Made by a program: the position numbers and the translations under genes. Under the pieces are notes generated by a model. The model made no database searches, had not been told where the DNA came from, and worked only from the letters and a program-made list of their open reading frames with translations. Positions 55,001-64,000 of a stretch of DNA of 64,000 nt are shown here, piece by piece (within the stretch, counting starts at the first letter, position 1; every line of letters starts with the position of its first letter). Source of the DNA: Harpalus rubripes (lineage: Eukaryota > Arthropoda > Insecta > Coleoptera > Carabidae). The DNA lies in assembly GCA_963082715.1 (NCBI GenBank), contig OY720452.1, positions 6,966,953 through 7,030,952 on the forward strand, read 5' to 3'.

Positions 55001-55729
55001 CCAATCTGCTTTATACACAGATATCGGTAATGATGCAATATTTGTACCGTGCGGGCGCTTACCAGGCGTTACCTCACGGGCACTCATTGCTGGCGTGGAG
55101 AGTGCACCACAGGGTCAATTTTGTGCCATTTAAAATTGGAAATATTTGGCGTCGGTCGGGATCGAACCCGGTTCCCCAGATTCGCGATCTGACACTCAGG
55201 CACGCGGCTACGAGACCCCATAATTTTACATGTAAATAATAAAATTTAAACTCCAAAAACTTTCATAATGAAATTACTTCAAAGAATGAATAATTTAGGG
55301 ATATATTTTAAAAAACAGTAGAACGACATTAATGAAAATTAATTTTGTATGCAAGTAAAATAAAACAAAAAATTGTTCCGAGAAACAAATGGGATGACAA
55401 AGAGTAATGAATATATTTTCGTGTAAGCAGTTTAAAAGTCTTTCTATCGTTGCATGAACGGATATCTAGTTCATGACTATGCAACTTGAAAAATGCACAA
55501 GTTTGAAAACATCCCCCTTTTTTGCCGAAGTTGAACTTGGCAATGTGACAAACAGAATAAGAAAACAAAATGCGGGTGTTTTGAAGGCAACTTTTGCAAC
55601 TAACCTTTGTTTTCGTTCGATGTGCTGAGCTATGAGGTTGCTGTAGTAATTTTCTAGAGTGACTTTGGCTTTGGTGGCCTTATCGAGCGTGTGGCCACTG
55701 AAACGGATTGTGTTCTCCGTGGCCGTCAT
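42949..55729 (-). CDS. trc: Tricornered, NDR-family Ser/Thr protein kinase (STK38/STK38L orthologue)
   Basis: Six coding exons join in frame: 55605-55729, 53386-53725, 51955-52236, 49181-49420, 45854-46133, 42949-43064 (1383 nt, 460 aa, the usual length). AGC-group kinase of the Hippo-like NDR pathway, acting in the cytoplasm and cell cortex with Mob and Furry and activated by a Hippo/MST kinase; in flies it shapes wing hairs, bristles and dendrite tiling. N-terminal Mob-binding region (VTLENYYSNLIAQH, about 23-36, to KETEFLRLKR, 70-79). Gly loop 94-99 (GRGAFG), Lys116, HRD 208-210, DFG 228-230, basic auto-inhibitory insert (SKRRAESWKKNRR, 265-277), activation-loop Ser282 before TVGTPDYIAPE, and hydrophobic-motif Thr444 in VFINYTFKRF. 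All junctions GT-AG. Ends LTQRGTPTKK. Upstream non-coding exon(s) must exist, as exon 1 has an acceptor at 55741. Confidence 0.97.
43401..44935. repeat. Tandem array of about 400-bp units in trc intron 5
   Basis: Units begin at about 43401, 43805 and 44463 (TTTTTTGAAACAAATTTATT); a partial unit starts at 44196 and joins mid-unit at AGGTCTTCAG. Shared blocks: GACGTGATACGCAGTGAAA, GTCAAATGTCTCGATGTAAA, GCACGCGGAATTC, ACAGCGCCATCTACT. Two minus-strand frames (43428-43757, 44208-44462) are parts of units and differ in length, so they are not taken as genes. Confidence 0.88.
45201..45441 (+). repeat. tRNA-derived SINE, family 1, full copy
   Basis: Pol III promoter: A-box-like TAGCCGCGTGCCTGG and B box GGTGCGATCCCGACC. 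Body ends CACACCCAGCAATGGGTAAT. Reverse full copy at 54978-55221; fragments near 10543-10640 and 27719-27835. Confidence 0.87.
45854..46133 (-). CDS. trc: trc coding exon 5
   Basis: 93 codons and one base: DTYRKVMTWRDTLIFPPEVP, FFRGVDWEHIRERPAAIPVE and SIDDTSNFDDFPDVKLEI. Acceptor TCTCCCCAG, donor GTAAGT. Confidence 0.96.
47049..47742. mobile_element. MITE family A copy 5, interrupted by MITE B
   Basis: Ends AGACCTTTTTAATTTAAAGA and TTAAATTGAAAAGGTCTAT. Element B copy 2 sits at 47111-47453 right after GCGCAATGGGGATCTG. Confidence 0.85.
47111..47453. mobile_element. MITE family B copy 2
   Basis: Ends TATAGGGCGCGAGCAGACAC and its inverse with GCGGCC in place of GCGCCC. About 343 bp, same interior as 32071-32410. 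Confidence 0.9.
48408..48503. repeat. Cluster of GGGAAATTTCC-like sites
   Basis: In 96 bases: GGGAAAATTCCC, AGAAATTTTCCC, GGGAAATTTCC, AGGAATTTCC, AGGAAATTTCCC, AGGAATTTC. A looser inverse set (GGAATTTCCGGGAATTTTC) lies at 48896-48935. They resemble insect NF-kB/Relish sites, but the regular wording suggests a repeat origin. Confidence 0.6.
49181..49420 (-). CDS. trc: trc coding exon 4
   Basis: 80 codons, phase 0: AKPSDFIVTSSSPMDSKRR auto-inhibitory insert, activation loop and YPPFCSENPQ. Acceptor TTTTCTAG, donor GTAGGA. Confidence 0.96.
49909..50040 (+). repeat. tRNA-derived SINE, family 2, second copy
   Basis: TGCCTCGGTAGTCGAGCG (A-box side) and GGGTTCGAATTCTACC (B box), then GGGTTTGAATGTTTGTGTG tail as in the 20889 copy. 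Confidence 0.68.
50131..50250. repeat. Short GC-cored inverted repeat
   Basis: AAAATAGTTTTTATTATACAAGCGGTT pairs loosely with AACCGCGAATATAATACAACTATTT; centre has GCGCGAG motifs. Likely a small MITE. Confidence 0.6.
50720..50950. repeat. Hairpin repeat, TTTCATAAGACATTTCAGCGCAC family
   Basis: 50836-50948 is a hairpin: CGTTTCATAAGACAT...ATGTCTTATGAAACTTG with an inner CTCGCGGTAAGCCGCTCG. The flank (AATGAGTTTCATAAAGTACA) and hairpin match 59402-59680 in reverse. Confidence 0.78.
51955..52236 (-). CDS. trc: trc coding exon 3
   Basis: 94 codons, phase 0: DPINLYLIMEFLPGGDMM, HRDIKPDN, DFGLCTGL to EFYRDLSQ. Acceptor CTATTATAG, donor GTAAGA. Confidence 0.97.
52620..53359 (-). mobile_element. P-element-like relic in trc intron 2
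   Basis: Ends ATAGGCTGTCCAAG and ATAGACTAACCAAG (inverse). Matches 61389-62295 over most of its length in opposite orientation (CAGTCTGACA, GTCGACATATC, GACGAACCGA blocks). On the minus strand near 53170-53230 it still codes YNGDNKIHFYSFPY-stop, the end of the THAP exon seen complete in the other copy. Confidence 0.78.
53386..53725 (-). CDS. trc: trc coding exon 2
   Basis: Codes residues 42-155: Mob-binding helix, Gly loop, catalytic Lys and the N-lobe to KMYYSFQ. Acceptor TCATTTTAG, donor GTGAGT. A P-like element ends 26 bases downstream. Confidence 0.96.
54006..54268. repeat. Dispersed repeat, second copy of 1059-1350
   Basis: Nearly the same wording (AATGCCTTTCTGAAAGATTT, GCAGTGTAGTAGATAATTAG, TCTGTCACACCACATAAATT). 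The earlier copy has about 30 extra bases near its start. Confidence 0.85.
54978..55221 (-). repeat. tRNA-derived SINE, family 1, reverse copy
   Basis: Minus-strand copy with a better B box (GGTTCGATCCCGACC) and TAGCCGCGTGCCTGAG A box. Lies in trc intron 1. Confidence 0.88.
55605..55729 (-). CDS. trc: trc coding exon 1
   Basis: MTATENTIRFSGHTL start and the Mob-binding VTLENYYSNL. The exon itself runs to 55740, where a TTTTTACAG acceptor marks an upstream leader intron. Donor GTTAGT; ends two bases into codon 42. Confidence 0.95.
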
Positions 55730-55740
55730 GTCTAGAACCC

Positions 55741-56720
55741 CTGTAAAAACACAACAACATTAGAACTTGTCTCCCGCAAACTGTCAACGTGGTTGAACTT
55801 CAACACAACAAAACACATTCAAATTTCGTTTTAGAAAGAAATGGTGATAAGGAAATATGAAAAACTAGTAAATATTACTTATTATAATCAATTAGTTCTT
55901 GTGTAAATATAAATTATCAAACATAACCTTTAAGCTTGATATGTAGGTCACATGACATGACAGATAAATTCATAATTTCAAACACAACTATCTATTATTT
56001 ATTCACAGCAATTACATTTGTCACAAAACTGTAATTTTAAATATTGTTTTAGTATTATTGAAGCTACGCTTAATCATCTCGCCAAAATAAAACACATGCA
56101 CACACAGTGAAAACAAACCGCCGACGCCATGTTGAAATAGCTACACTGCGTTCCACTTTATTTCGCAATCTCCTTCACTATTTCAAATAAACTTTTTACA
56201 TTTATTCGTCCATTCCCCGTTAATTACTACTAAAAAATTATCTTTTTTTTCTTGTCGTACAGTATGCCCGTATGAAGAAACTTAATGCACTAAAAATACT
56301 TGTACGATAAGTACTTTCACAAAAGTTAATGACATTTTAAGTACTCAACATGGTTTAGTTAAACAAAAACATTAGTAGACGATTAGCATACAATCGATCA
56401 TTATTTGCAGCACAAAATAGTAGTAGGTACCCCATATATGCAACCAAGTTGCTATGTTTGATACAATATGCTATTGTTCATATTTCGCTTATTTTTGCAA
56501 TTAATGAAAAGAAGTATGGTGTATGTTAGTATGTATGCCATATTCCAAAAAGGAAATGTAATATTGCTTATTAACAGAATATAACCTTGAATTTATAATA
56601 AAAAGTATCATTTGCTTAATAAAGCAGATATCATTTCGCTGTAATAAGCAAAGTTCATTTTAAAATTAAATCACACAAACAGTTAGACGATTATAACATA
56701 AAGGGGTTCCTCTATTTATT
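55741..56720 (-). promoter_or_regulatory. trc: Region upstream of trc coding exon 1, possible leader exon
   Basis: An acceptor at 55741 shows that a 5' leader exon lies upstream. The best candidate is the GC-richer patch at about 56095-56170 (minus strand CAACATGGCGTCGGCGGTTTG), typical of an insect 5' end, but it has no strong donor (GTTTGT or GTGTGT) and no TATA. Not proven. Confidence 0.3.
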
Positions 56721-58180
56721 TTACCTCCCGTCATACCGTAGGTAAGGGAGGTAATGTAATCGTGCCAAAAATTCGATGGTGTTTTCAGTAAATAAGCACG
56801 AATTAGGGTCCCCACAACACGTTTTTATTATTTTTACGATGATGTCTGTGTGTGTGTGGATGTGTGTGACGATTTTTTCGTCCACGATAACTCTTACAAC
56901 AATCTTCCGAAAATTTCTATTTTCCGTATTTAAGCTTTCTACATTCATATAAAGAGTTGATTAGATTTTGGGTAACATTGGCCGACCAAAAGTGATACTT
57001 TACTCGAAGCCCATAGCAGTTATTATTAAAAAATTATATTAAAATATAACCCAAAACTTCTCAATTCCAGTATTTAAGACTTTCATATCAAGGGAAATAA
57101 CATATTAGATTTTGGCTAAAACTAATAAAACGGAAGTGATAGTTTACTTGAAGCTCTTAACAGATTTTCGTGAAAAATATATTTTGATATATTCCAAAAC
57201 TTTTTAAATTCAGTATTTAAGACTTTTATATGAAAGGGAACAATATATTAGATTTTGGCTAAAATTGATGAACCGGAAGTAATACTTTATTTGAAGCCCT
57301 TAACAGATTTTCGTGAAAATATATTATGATATATTCCAAAAGTTTTCAAATTTGGTATTTAAGACTTTTATATTAATGAGAACGACATATTAGATTTTTT
57401 CTAAAATTTATAAACCAGAAATAATTTACTTGAAGCTCTGAACAGATTTTCGTGAAAAATATTTTGTTATATACCAAAATTTTTCAAGTTTGGCATTTAA
57501 AACTTTTATATTAATAAGAAGGACATATTAGATTTTTTATAAAATTGATAAACCGGAAGTGATATTTTACTTGAAGCTCTGAACAGATTTTCGTGAAAAA
57601 TATATTAAGATATATTCCAAACGTTGTCAAATTTGGTATTTAAGACTTTTATATGAAGGGGAACAACATATTAGATTTTGGCTAAAATTGAGAAACCGGA
57701 AGTGATACTTTATTTGAAGCTCCGAACATATTTTCGTGAAAAATATATTGATACAATCCAGAACTTTTGATTGATAAACCGGAAGTAGTACTTTACAGAA
57801 TGCTATAAACAGATTTTCTTGAAAAAATATTTTAAAACATGATCCAAAACTTATCAAATTTGGTATTTAAAACTTGTGTATAATTTGAAACAACATATTC
57901 GATTTTGACTATACTTATATGATAAACCGGAAGTGGTACTTAATTTGGAGCTCTAAACAGATTTGTGAGGAAAAACAATAAAATATAATCCAAAATTTCG
58001 TATTACAGATTTTTCTATTTATTGGAATAATAAATTAGATTTTGTTTACAAACGATCAATCGGAAGTGATACTCTACTTAAAGTTCATTGCTATTTTAAA
58101 CATGTAATTGAAGGGTGGTTATGTGCTGGCCACATCAGATTTTTAAATAAAACTTCTACATTAAAAGCGATTTGTGGTTT
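56721..58180 (+). repeat. Family E element with internal tandem repeats
   Basis: Head TTACCTCCCG...GGTAAGGGAGGTA, GATGTCTGTGTGTGTG tract, tail CTGGCCACATCAGATTTTTA near 58125. Between 57020 and 58090 about eight units of 136-146 bp (one shortened to about 80) repeat: AGATTTTGGCTAAAA, ACCGGAAGT, TTGAAGCTC, CAGATTTTCGTGAAAAATAT. Confidence 0.85.
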
Positions 58181-60570
58181 CAATTGTTATTCGTTAAGCT
58201 GTAATATTTAATTTCATTTTGAATTCAAACAGTGGAGTACGCCAATAATTGAAGTCAAATAAATTGATCTACTTCACACTTTCAAAATATATAAATATGT
58301 TTCAAATAACTTGCATAGTCAATAATTGAAAATAAAATATGCATGAATAATAAGCATTTTAATAAAATAATTAACAAAACATTAAATTAACCTTAATTTT
58401 AATGACAGTAAACGATGCTGACTTCTGTTGTTTCCGAAACAAAAACAATACCATTATCTTGTCACTTTTATTTATAAAAGTAAACAATTGAGTTACGAAA
58501 TTTTAAAAACAAAATGTTGGGTCATTGAAACGGATATGTTTGAATAACAAAAAATCCTTGAAAATAACAAAAGTTGAAACAAATGGTTGTCAAACAGTAA
58601 TTGTTATATTTTAACAGCGTTTCACAGATCTATTTAAATATTAGTCAAGAAGAATTGTTTGTTTTGTCATGTAAATATTTGTTTAGAAACATTTATGTTG
58701 TTTCTAGGATAATAGAAAGGTGTACGTAGTGATTAAAACAACAATATAAATGTAGATCATGTTGTTTATGAATTATAAATATAGATTAGTGTCTTAAGTA
58801 TATCCTGAAATGAAACAATAAATTTTATTTATTGTTCTAGTTTTGTAGATATCATAATAATAAAACAGTATAAAATAATATTAATTCAGTATTAAAGTAT
58901 AGAGCGTTCCAATTTCGTAGGGTAACAACAGTGGCGGTTCCTCCATTAGGTCAATGACCTCCCAAATTTATCAAAGCCAAAAAAAGCAAAAGAATAAAAA
59001 ATAATAAAATATTTTGAATTTAATAATTTTTAATAAAGTCAGTCCATCGTGTCCGAGATCGTGCCGTTAGCATTGCTTGCACACAACACAACTGTGTTGA
59101 AAACGAATAGCGCGAGTGCACGCGCTCTTGGGGCACATAGAAATTGTGACCACGTTGTGTTATATGCTGTATATACAATCCCCATGCGTCAGACAGAGAC
59201 AAACGAAATGTAACTTTGATTGTATTAGACGAAGACAACCACTACCCTATTCGCTTACACACGGTCAATGACCAAGGCATTAGTCTAGTAGCGGCGTTGT
59301 TTATGCTAAGTATAGGAAGGACATTTATGAAAAATATCTCAAATTTCACTGATCTGGCAAAAATAATTTTAAAGAGTATAACTACATTTATAGTACATTA
59401 AGATACAAGTTGCATAAGACGTGATTTTAGCGCACGCGTTATTCTTAGAAACGAGCGGCTTGCCGCGAGTTCTCTAAGGGGACTAGTGCGCTGAAATGTC
59501 TTATGAAACGTGTATTTTATACTACTTTTTCTATTTTGGTCATTTTTTCAAAAAAATTACGTTATTTCATGTCCAGGAATTTCAATTTCGGTTGTTTAAT
59601 ATGTACTTTATGAAACTCATTTGGATGTCATAAAGAAGTACTTTATGACATCCAAATGGGTTTCATAAAGTACATATAAAACAACTAAAATAGAAAAAAA
59701 ACTATTTAAATAAATTTTTCATATTTATAAACTTATATTACTAATTACATTGTGACCCACCAAATGTTAACAATGATTAAAATGTTCTATTCCATTCTTA
59801 ACTGAATAACTAAAACGAAGCACACTTAGATCCGTGCAAGAACTGAGTCACCGTGTTTCAAAATATAGATTTTAAATATAACTACATTTAAAAATATGAA
59901 AAATGTGTATAATGAACTCCACTTTTCAAAGATTTTATCACAATGTACATCTTTATGCCCACGTTGTAACCACATGCAAAAAATAGCTCGTCACTAATTG
60001 TGTTACTAAAAGTACCGTAAATTCACAAGCATACATCATCTATTGTTCGCCTCAGACAAAACGCAGACGATCCATGGCTATCTGCGATCCCACATCCTAT
60101 TTTTTCGCTCCGCAAAAGAAAAAAGCATCGGGGACGTCAGAAAATAAAACAGTTGCAGTGTGGTGTCTTCATACACCTACACAGACGAGTGTTCGGTTCA
60201 CAATGTACAGGAAGCTTTGTGATTCGGTTCGCGAAACCGTAAAGGACAGTTTGCAATGGGAGTAACGAACTCGAAACAGTTAAAATTACTGAGAAATATT
60301 TAATTATTGTTATTGTTTAAATATTACATCATTAGGAAAAATAATTATTTTGGTTACTTGGAAAACTGTAACAAACTATTTTGAAAAAAAAATATACTTA
60401 AGATCGGCACACATGATTTTAACAAGCAAAATCATACTTTTATTTTAGCTTCTAATATAAGTTGTAGAGATTAATTTAACCTTGTATGCTTGGTAACGGC
60501 AGAAAATTAGGTACGAAAATGTCGAAAATTATCCCAAAAATAGCTATAGACCTGGAATTGAAACAAATCA
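58181..60570. other. Intergenic with one hairpin repeat
   Basis: 59402-59680 is the reverse copy of the hairpin family at 50720-50950 and contains a second inversion (TACTTTATGA...ATCCAAATG both ways, 59600-59680). 58931-58965 starts CAGTGGCGGTTCCTCC, an hAT-like end without a partner found. The 63-codon frame at 60074-60265 has no recognised domain. Confidence 0.5.
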
Positions 60571-60574
60571 ACAA

Positions 60575-60760
60575 ATAGAATTTTTCAATTTATTAGGTAT
60601 CTCTTTCTATCTCTGCACATAGTAAGTAAAATGGCGCTTGCAACTGACAGCTGAGCCGTCAAACTAATCGGTAAAAACATTGCAGTCACTAACCTGTAAT
60701 CTCAGTGCAAATTTGCATCGTTTGATATTTTAGCTTCAATAAAAGCTGTTGTAACTTGTC
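60575..60760. repeat. MITE family A fragment
   Basis: TTTTTCAATTTATTAGGTATCTC, AAATGGCGCTTGCAACTGACAG and CTTCAATAAAAGCTGTTGTA match one half of family A; the other half is missing. Confidence 0.7.
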
Positions 60761-60823
60761 TATTTTAGGTATGAAAATGTCGAAAATTACCCCCAAAAAA
60801 AGCATAGCCATAGAAATGAAACA

Positions 60824-61389
60824 ATAGACCAGAAAAGCTAGGTTAGAATTTGCATTTGGCGCGAGTTCATAGTTTGAATTCCCTAGTATATGTTTCATAT
60901 AGGAGTATAATTTTACAGACAAAAAAAGATATTTTAAAAAAAGAAATTAAGCAGCTCTTGCTAAGAATTCGATAGTCTGTTTATTATTTATTATTATTAT
61001 TAGAAAATAAAATGCTTGGTGCAAGCAAGGATACCGTATGTCGTTGACCCACCAGTAAATAGGACAGCACAACAGAAGATGAAGCATGCACGATCAAACT
61101 AAGACATACGTTCAATGAATTTTGTAGTGTTGTATTATTATTTAAATAATTATAAACTGTGCAGGGTTCATGTGAATATTATTGTACGAATCTGGAGATA
61201 AAGGATCGGTCTAGATGCTACATACAATGCTTTGCATAAGAGATTTACTTTTATGAGATTTTTCGGCCTTTAAAGTTGAGCAAAAATTTCCTTGGTAAGA
61301 AATACACGGGGATTGAAATTATGTTCTCAGCGTTATGAACTGAGTTTGAATTTCGCGCCTAAGTTTGACCGTTACACTTTTCTGGTCTA
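60824..61389. mobile_element. MITE, TAGACCAGAAAAG ends
   Basis: Inverse ends TAGACCAGAAAAG and CTTTTCTGGTCTA, then TTTGGCGCGAG/TTCGCGCC and TTCATA(G/A) blocks. Its right end abuts the P-like element. Confidence 0.75.
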
Positions 61390-62295
61390 TAGACTAACCA
61401 AGTACGGATCGTCGCGCTACTCGCGGTTTTTTTAACACTAGCGCTGGGTTGAGATGTTTAAATGACAGTTCGTAAACACGCGTAAATATGAGCACGAAAA
61501 CCGTGGTAAAATACGGTCAAATTTGTTGTGTCACAGGGTGCAAATCTAAATATAACGGGGATAATAAGATTCATTTTTTCTCTTTACCTTATTAAGCTTG
61601 GGAACAGGAAAGGCGAAAAAAAATTGATAGCGTCGGTTCGTCGAATGACATAAGTACAGTTGAATTTCATTAAAAATCTCATTACAAATTGCTCAAGCAT
61701 ATAACATAGTTTTAAAGTTTACATATTTTGTGGTTTTGTCAATGAAAATATTTAGTTCAATAATTATAACTTAGGAACAAAATACTTCTGTTCAAAATAG
61801 GTTATGGAACAATCCATATCTGTGTGCCATTGATAACAATGATGAAAATAAAATAAAATATTTATGAAATATACATGTTATTGAATTTAAAATGTTTAAT
61901 TGTATAATATTTATGAGATCTACGATAAATTATTAGTAGACAAGTTTATACAAAGCGCACGAAGAAATCTTTATACTGACCTTGACAAAGTATAAGTCAA
62001 TGTTCAAGAAACAGATGTATGTGCACAGCGACAAGTAGTGACAGTCTGACATCCTTGGCGCGAATTTACTGCGCAAACGTATAAGAAAGATATGTCGACG
62101 CTTTGAAAACCACAACTCATAAAATACATATTTTCTATTTCAAGTGATGCTTCAAATATATTTTAAACTAACAAAACGGTTCGTTTATATATAAAACTCC
62201 ATTCTACACGTAAAAAATCCTGCCCGACGCTACTTAACAGGAAATACGTCAGATGGCGCGGCCAGCGACACGGAACACATTCTTGGATAGCCTAT
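61389..62295 (+). mobile_element. P-element-like transposon, non-autonomous, carrying a THAP exon
   Basis: Ends ATAGACTAACCAAG and CTTGGATAGCCTAT; GC-rich left subterminal part (ACGGATCGTCGCGC). Opposite orientation to its copy at 52620-53359 and about 170 bp longer. No transposase core remains. Confidence 0.8.
61488..61595 (+). pseudogene. THAP domain first exon of a P-like transposase
   Basis: 35 codons: GQICCVTGCKSKYNGDNKIH then FFSLPY and a stop. C-x4-C (or CC-x3-C) followed by an aromatic-Pro block is the N-terminal half of a THAP zinc finger. The matching His/Cys half is missing, so this is a fragment or a first exon whose partner is gone. Confidence 0.6.
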
Positions 62296-62304
62296 AGTAC
62301 TCTT

Positions 62305-62600
62305 AATTAAGATATCAAGGGTGTTATAAGGACAATAATGCCTGAGGTCAATAGTGTACTTTCCGAAGGCCCTTGCCCGAGGTGTGTATATTATCCGAAG
62401 GCAATATTGTCCGTTTAACTCCCGCAGTGCCTTCAACGTTTAATGCCTATAATTTTTTAATATTCTACGGATTACGGATCAGAAAGTTTGAATAATATTT
62501 TTTTAGACTTTATCCCAGTATCAATATCAATTTCTTGACAACATTACCATAGCAACAACTTATAACGCCCATGGATGTTATTTGTTATATAATAACCCTG
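62305..62600. repeat. Possible MITE with TATAA-CC(C/A)TTG arms
   Basis: 62310-62460 carries GAAGGC and CCTTCGG pairs around TTGCCCGAGG; 62560-62600 carries TTATAACGCCCATGG. Inverted structure is visible but the ends are not clear. Confidence 0.35.
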
Positions 62601-62617
62601 AAAGCAGGGTTAATATG

Positions 62618-62662
<45 letters not shown>
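62618..62662. repeat. (AAT)n microsatellite
   Basis: 15 uninterrupted ATA/AAT units. Confidence 0.97.
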
Positions 62663-62663
<1 letters not shown>

Positions 62664-63510
62664 ACCAGTCGGACATTAATAAATTAACAAATGTATAACC
62701 GTTTATCTTTTTTTTCTGTATAATATTTTTATACTTCCTTCTTTTTAATCATACTTTATAGATATACAATATTAATTACGACCATGAATATTAGGTCGGA
62801 GCGCCTGTGGAGATAGCCGCGATTTATTCTTATTACTTTCCCTCCAATCTCATAATGTCTGCCCTAATGTAACTCCTAGCTCATAGTTCAGAGTTCAAAA
62901 CGTGTTCACACTTTTCCTTTTATTCCTTTTACTTTTCACACACTTATTATTATTATTAACTCAATCAATAATCAACGGAGCAAACTTTAGAGGCATCAGA
63001 AATTAATAACATGTTAATTTAAAGTTTTGGTAGTTACAGACGGTTTCATTTTATAATTGAATAAGTTGGTTGATACTTGCAGAAGTTATTTAATTATCAT
63101 TAGTATTCAGTCGTTCCTACAAATGGAAACTAAATGTGAAATAACTTTCCTGGCGTGGTGCGTCAGGGTTGCTTTATTATTTGAATTGTTAACATTTTGT
63201 TTGTGTCAAAACGCACTGTCAAAATGTAAACAAATTTGATTTGTCCTACTACGCGGAGGCGCCATGACAGGTTCGCTTACAGCGCCGCCAACGGATTCTG
63301 CAGATGGGGTTCTATGCCAATTTTTTTCTGGAAGAACAGGATGAACGAACTATTTTAGTGCAAACGCGAATTAAAATCGGTGGTCGACAAACTGTTAGTT
63401 CTAGTCAAGAGGGTACAAATTTTTCATATTCGCAAAGCTGAAATATTTTTATATATAAACTTATACGTTGTATTCATAAAGAAATTATTATTAAGCATAA
63501 ATAACATAAA
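62663..63510. other. Intergenic, nothing recognised
   Basis: 63250-63310 is GC-richer (GGCGCCATGACAGG, GCGCCGCCAACGG) and could be a promoter or leader exon, but no splice or start signals support it. Confidence 0.45.
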
Positions 63511-63514
63511 TAAA

Positions 63515-64000
63515 ATGCATTTTTACCTCCCGCTACCCTTGGTAAGGGAGGTATAGGGATCGTGCTAAAAATCGCATATCGAGATTTTGGCAAATGTCAA
63601 CGTTTCAAGGTCCCTAGAATCCAATTTTAACATTTTCACGATGATGTCTGTGTGTATGTGTGGATCCTCCACTCTAACTCAGATACCATCATTCAGAAAA
63701 TTTTGAAACCTTGTATTTCGAACTTTTTCTGTAAATCGGGTAACCGGAAATGACATTTTACTAGAAGATCAAAATAGTTTTTCTTCGAAAAATACCTTTA
63801 AATGTTATTTTTTCGATATTAATGTTATTATAAAAATTAAAAATTATTAAATTTTCTACAGATTTGCATTAATACTTTTTCTATATATTTTATGGATAAA
63901 TTGATAAAATTATGTATAATTTATATCCCGGAGCCTTCGCTTTAAACAAACAAAACTCCTTGGTTGAGCAGTTATTCAAATGTATGTAACTGACAGATAA
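63515..64000 (+). repeat. Family E element, cut by the window edge
   Basis: Matches 20161-20650 closely over all visible bases, including the CTCCCGCTACCCTTGGTAAG hairpin and GGATCCTCCACTCTAAC. A deletion of about 30 bases near 63735 separates the two. Confidence 0.88.

Noticed and set aside
56095..56170. Definite trc leader exon
   Set aside because: Sequence style fits but donor is weak and no initiator or TATA is seen; kept only as a candidate.
58931..58965. hAT end CAGTGGCGGTTCC
   Set aside because: No matching opposite end or 8-bp duplication could be located.
60074..60265. 63-codon frame MAICDPTSYFFAPQ as a gene
   Set aside because: Codon use looks more protein-like than its surroundings, but no splice sites, promoter or family were found.

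Overview
The window is nuclear DNA from an insect, AT-rich and packed with transposons. The insect call rests on the tricornered/NDR kinase sequence, insect-type TATA plus TCAGT start signals, short GT-AG introns and many nested MITEs. A beetle or related order is possible, but I cannot fix the order from sequence alone.

Layout. (1) 0.4-15.3 kb, minus strand: one multi-exon gene whose nine coding exons all splice in frame to a 707-residue secreted protein without cysteine. It has a signal peptide split over two exons, two histidine-rich segments, five near-identical 43/44-residue repeats each opened by an RQKR dibasic site, two duplicated in-frame cassette exons and a terminal run of 11 Asp. 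It looks like the precursor of a multi-copy peptide; I do not recognise the family. (2) 15.3-42.9 kb: no conserved host gene. This stretch is MITEs, fold-back elements, an intact-ended hAT element with 8-bp target duplications, decayed mariner-type transposases, tRNA-derived SINEs, and at 22.0-22.8 kb a compact unknown reading frame with its own TATA box and poly(A) signal, broken by one frameshift. (3) 42.9-55.7 kb, minus strand: the complete coding region of tricornered (trc; NDR1/2, STK38 orthologue), six coding exons, 460 residues, all kinase and regulatory residues present. Its introns carry SINEs, a P-element-like relic, a 1.5-kb tandem array and nested MITEs. (4) 55.7-64 kb: upstream of trc; repeat-derived, including a second P-like/THAP element and an element with 140-bp internal tandem repeats.

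The two genes are both on the minus strand but nothing suggests they work together. The most interesting object is the dibasic-punctuated repeat precursor gene, followed by the THAP/P-like elements, the duplicated cassette exon with an empty transposon site, and the unknown compact frame at 22 kb.
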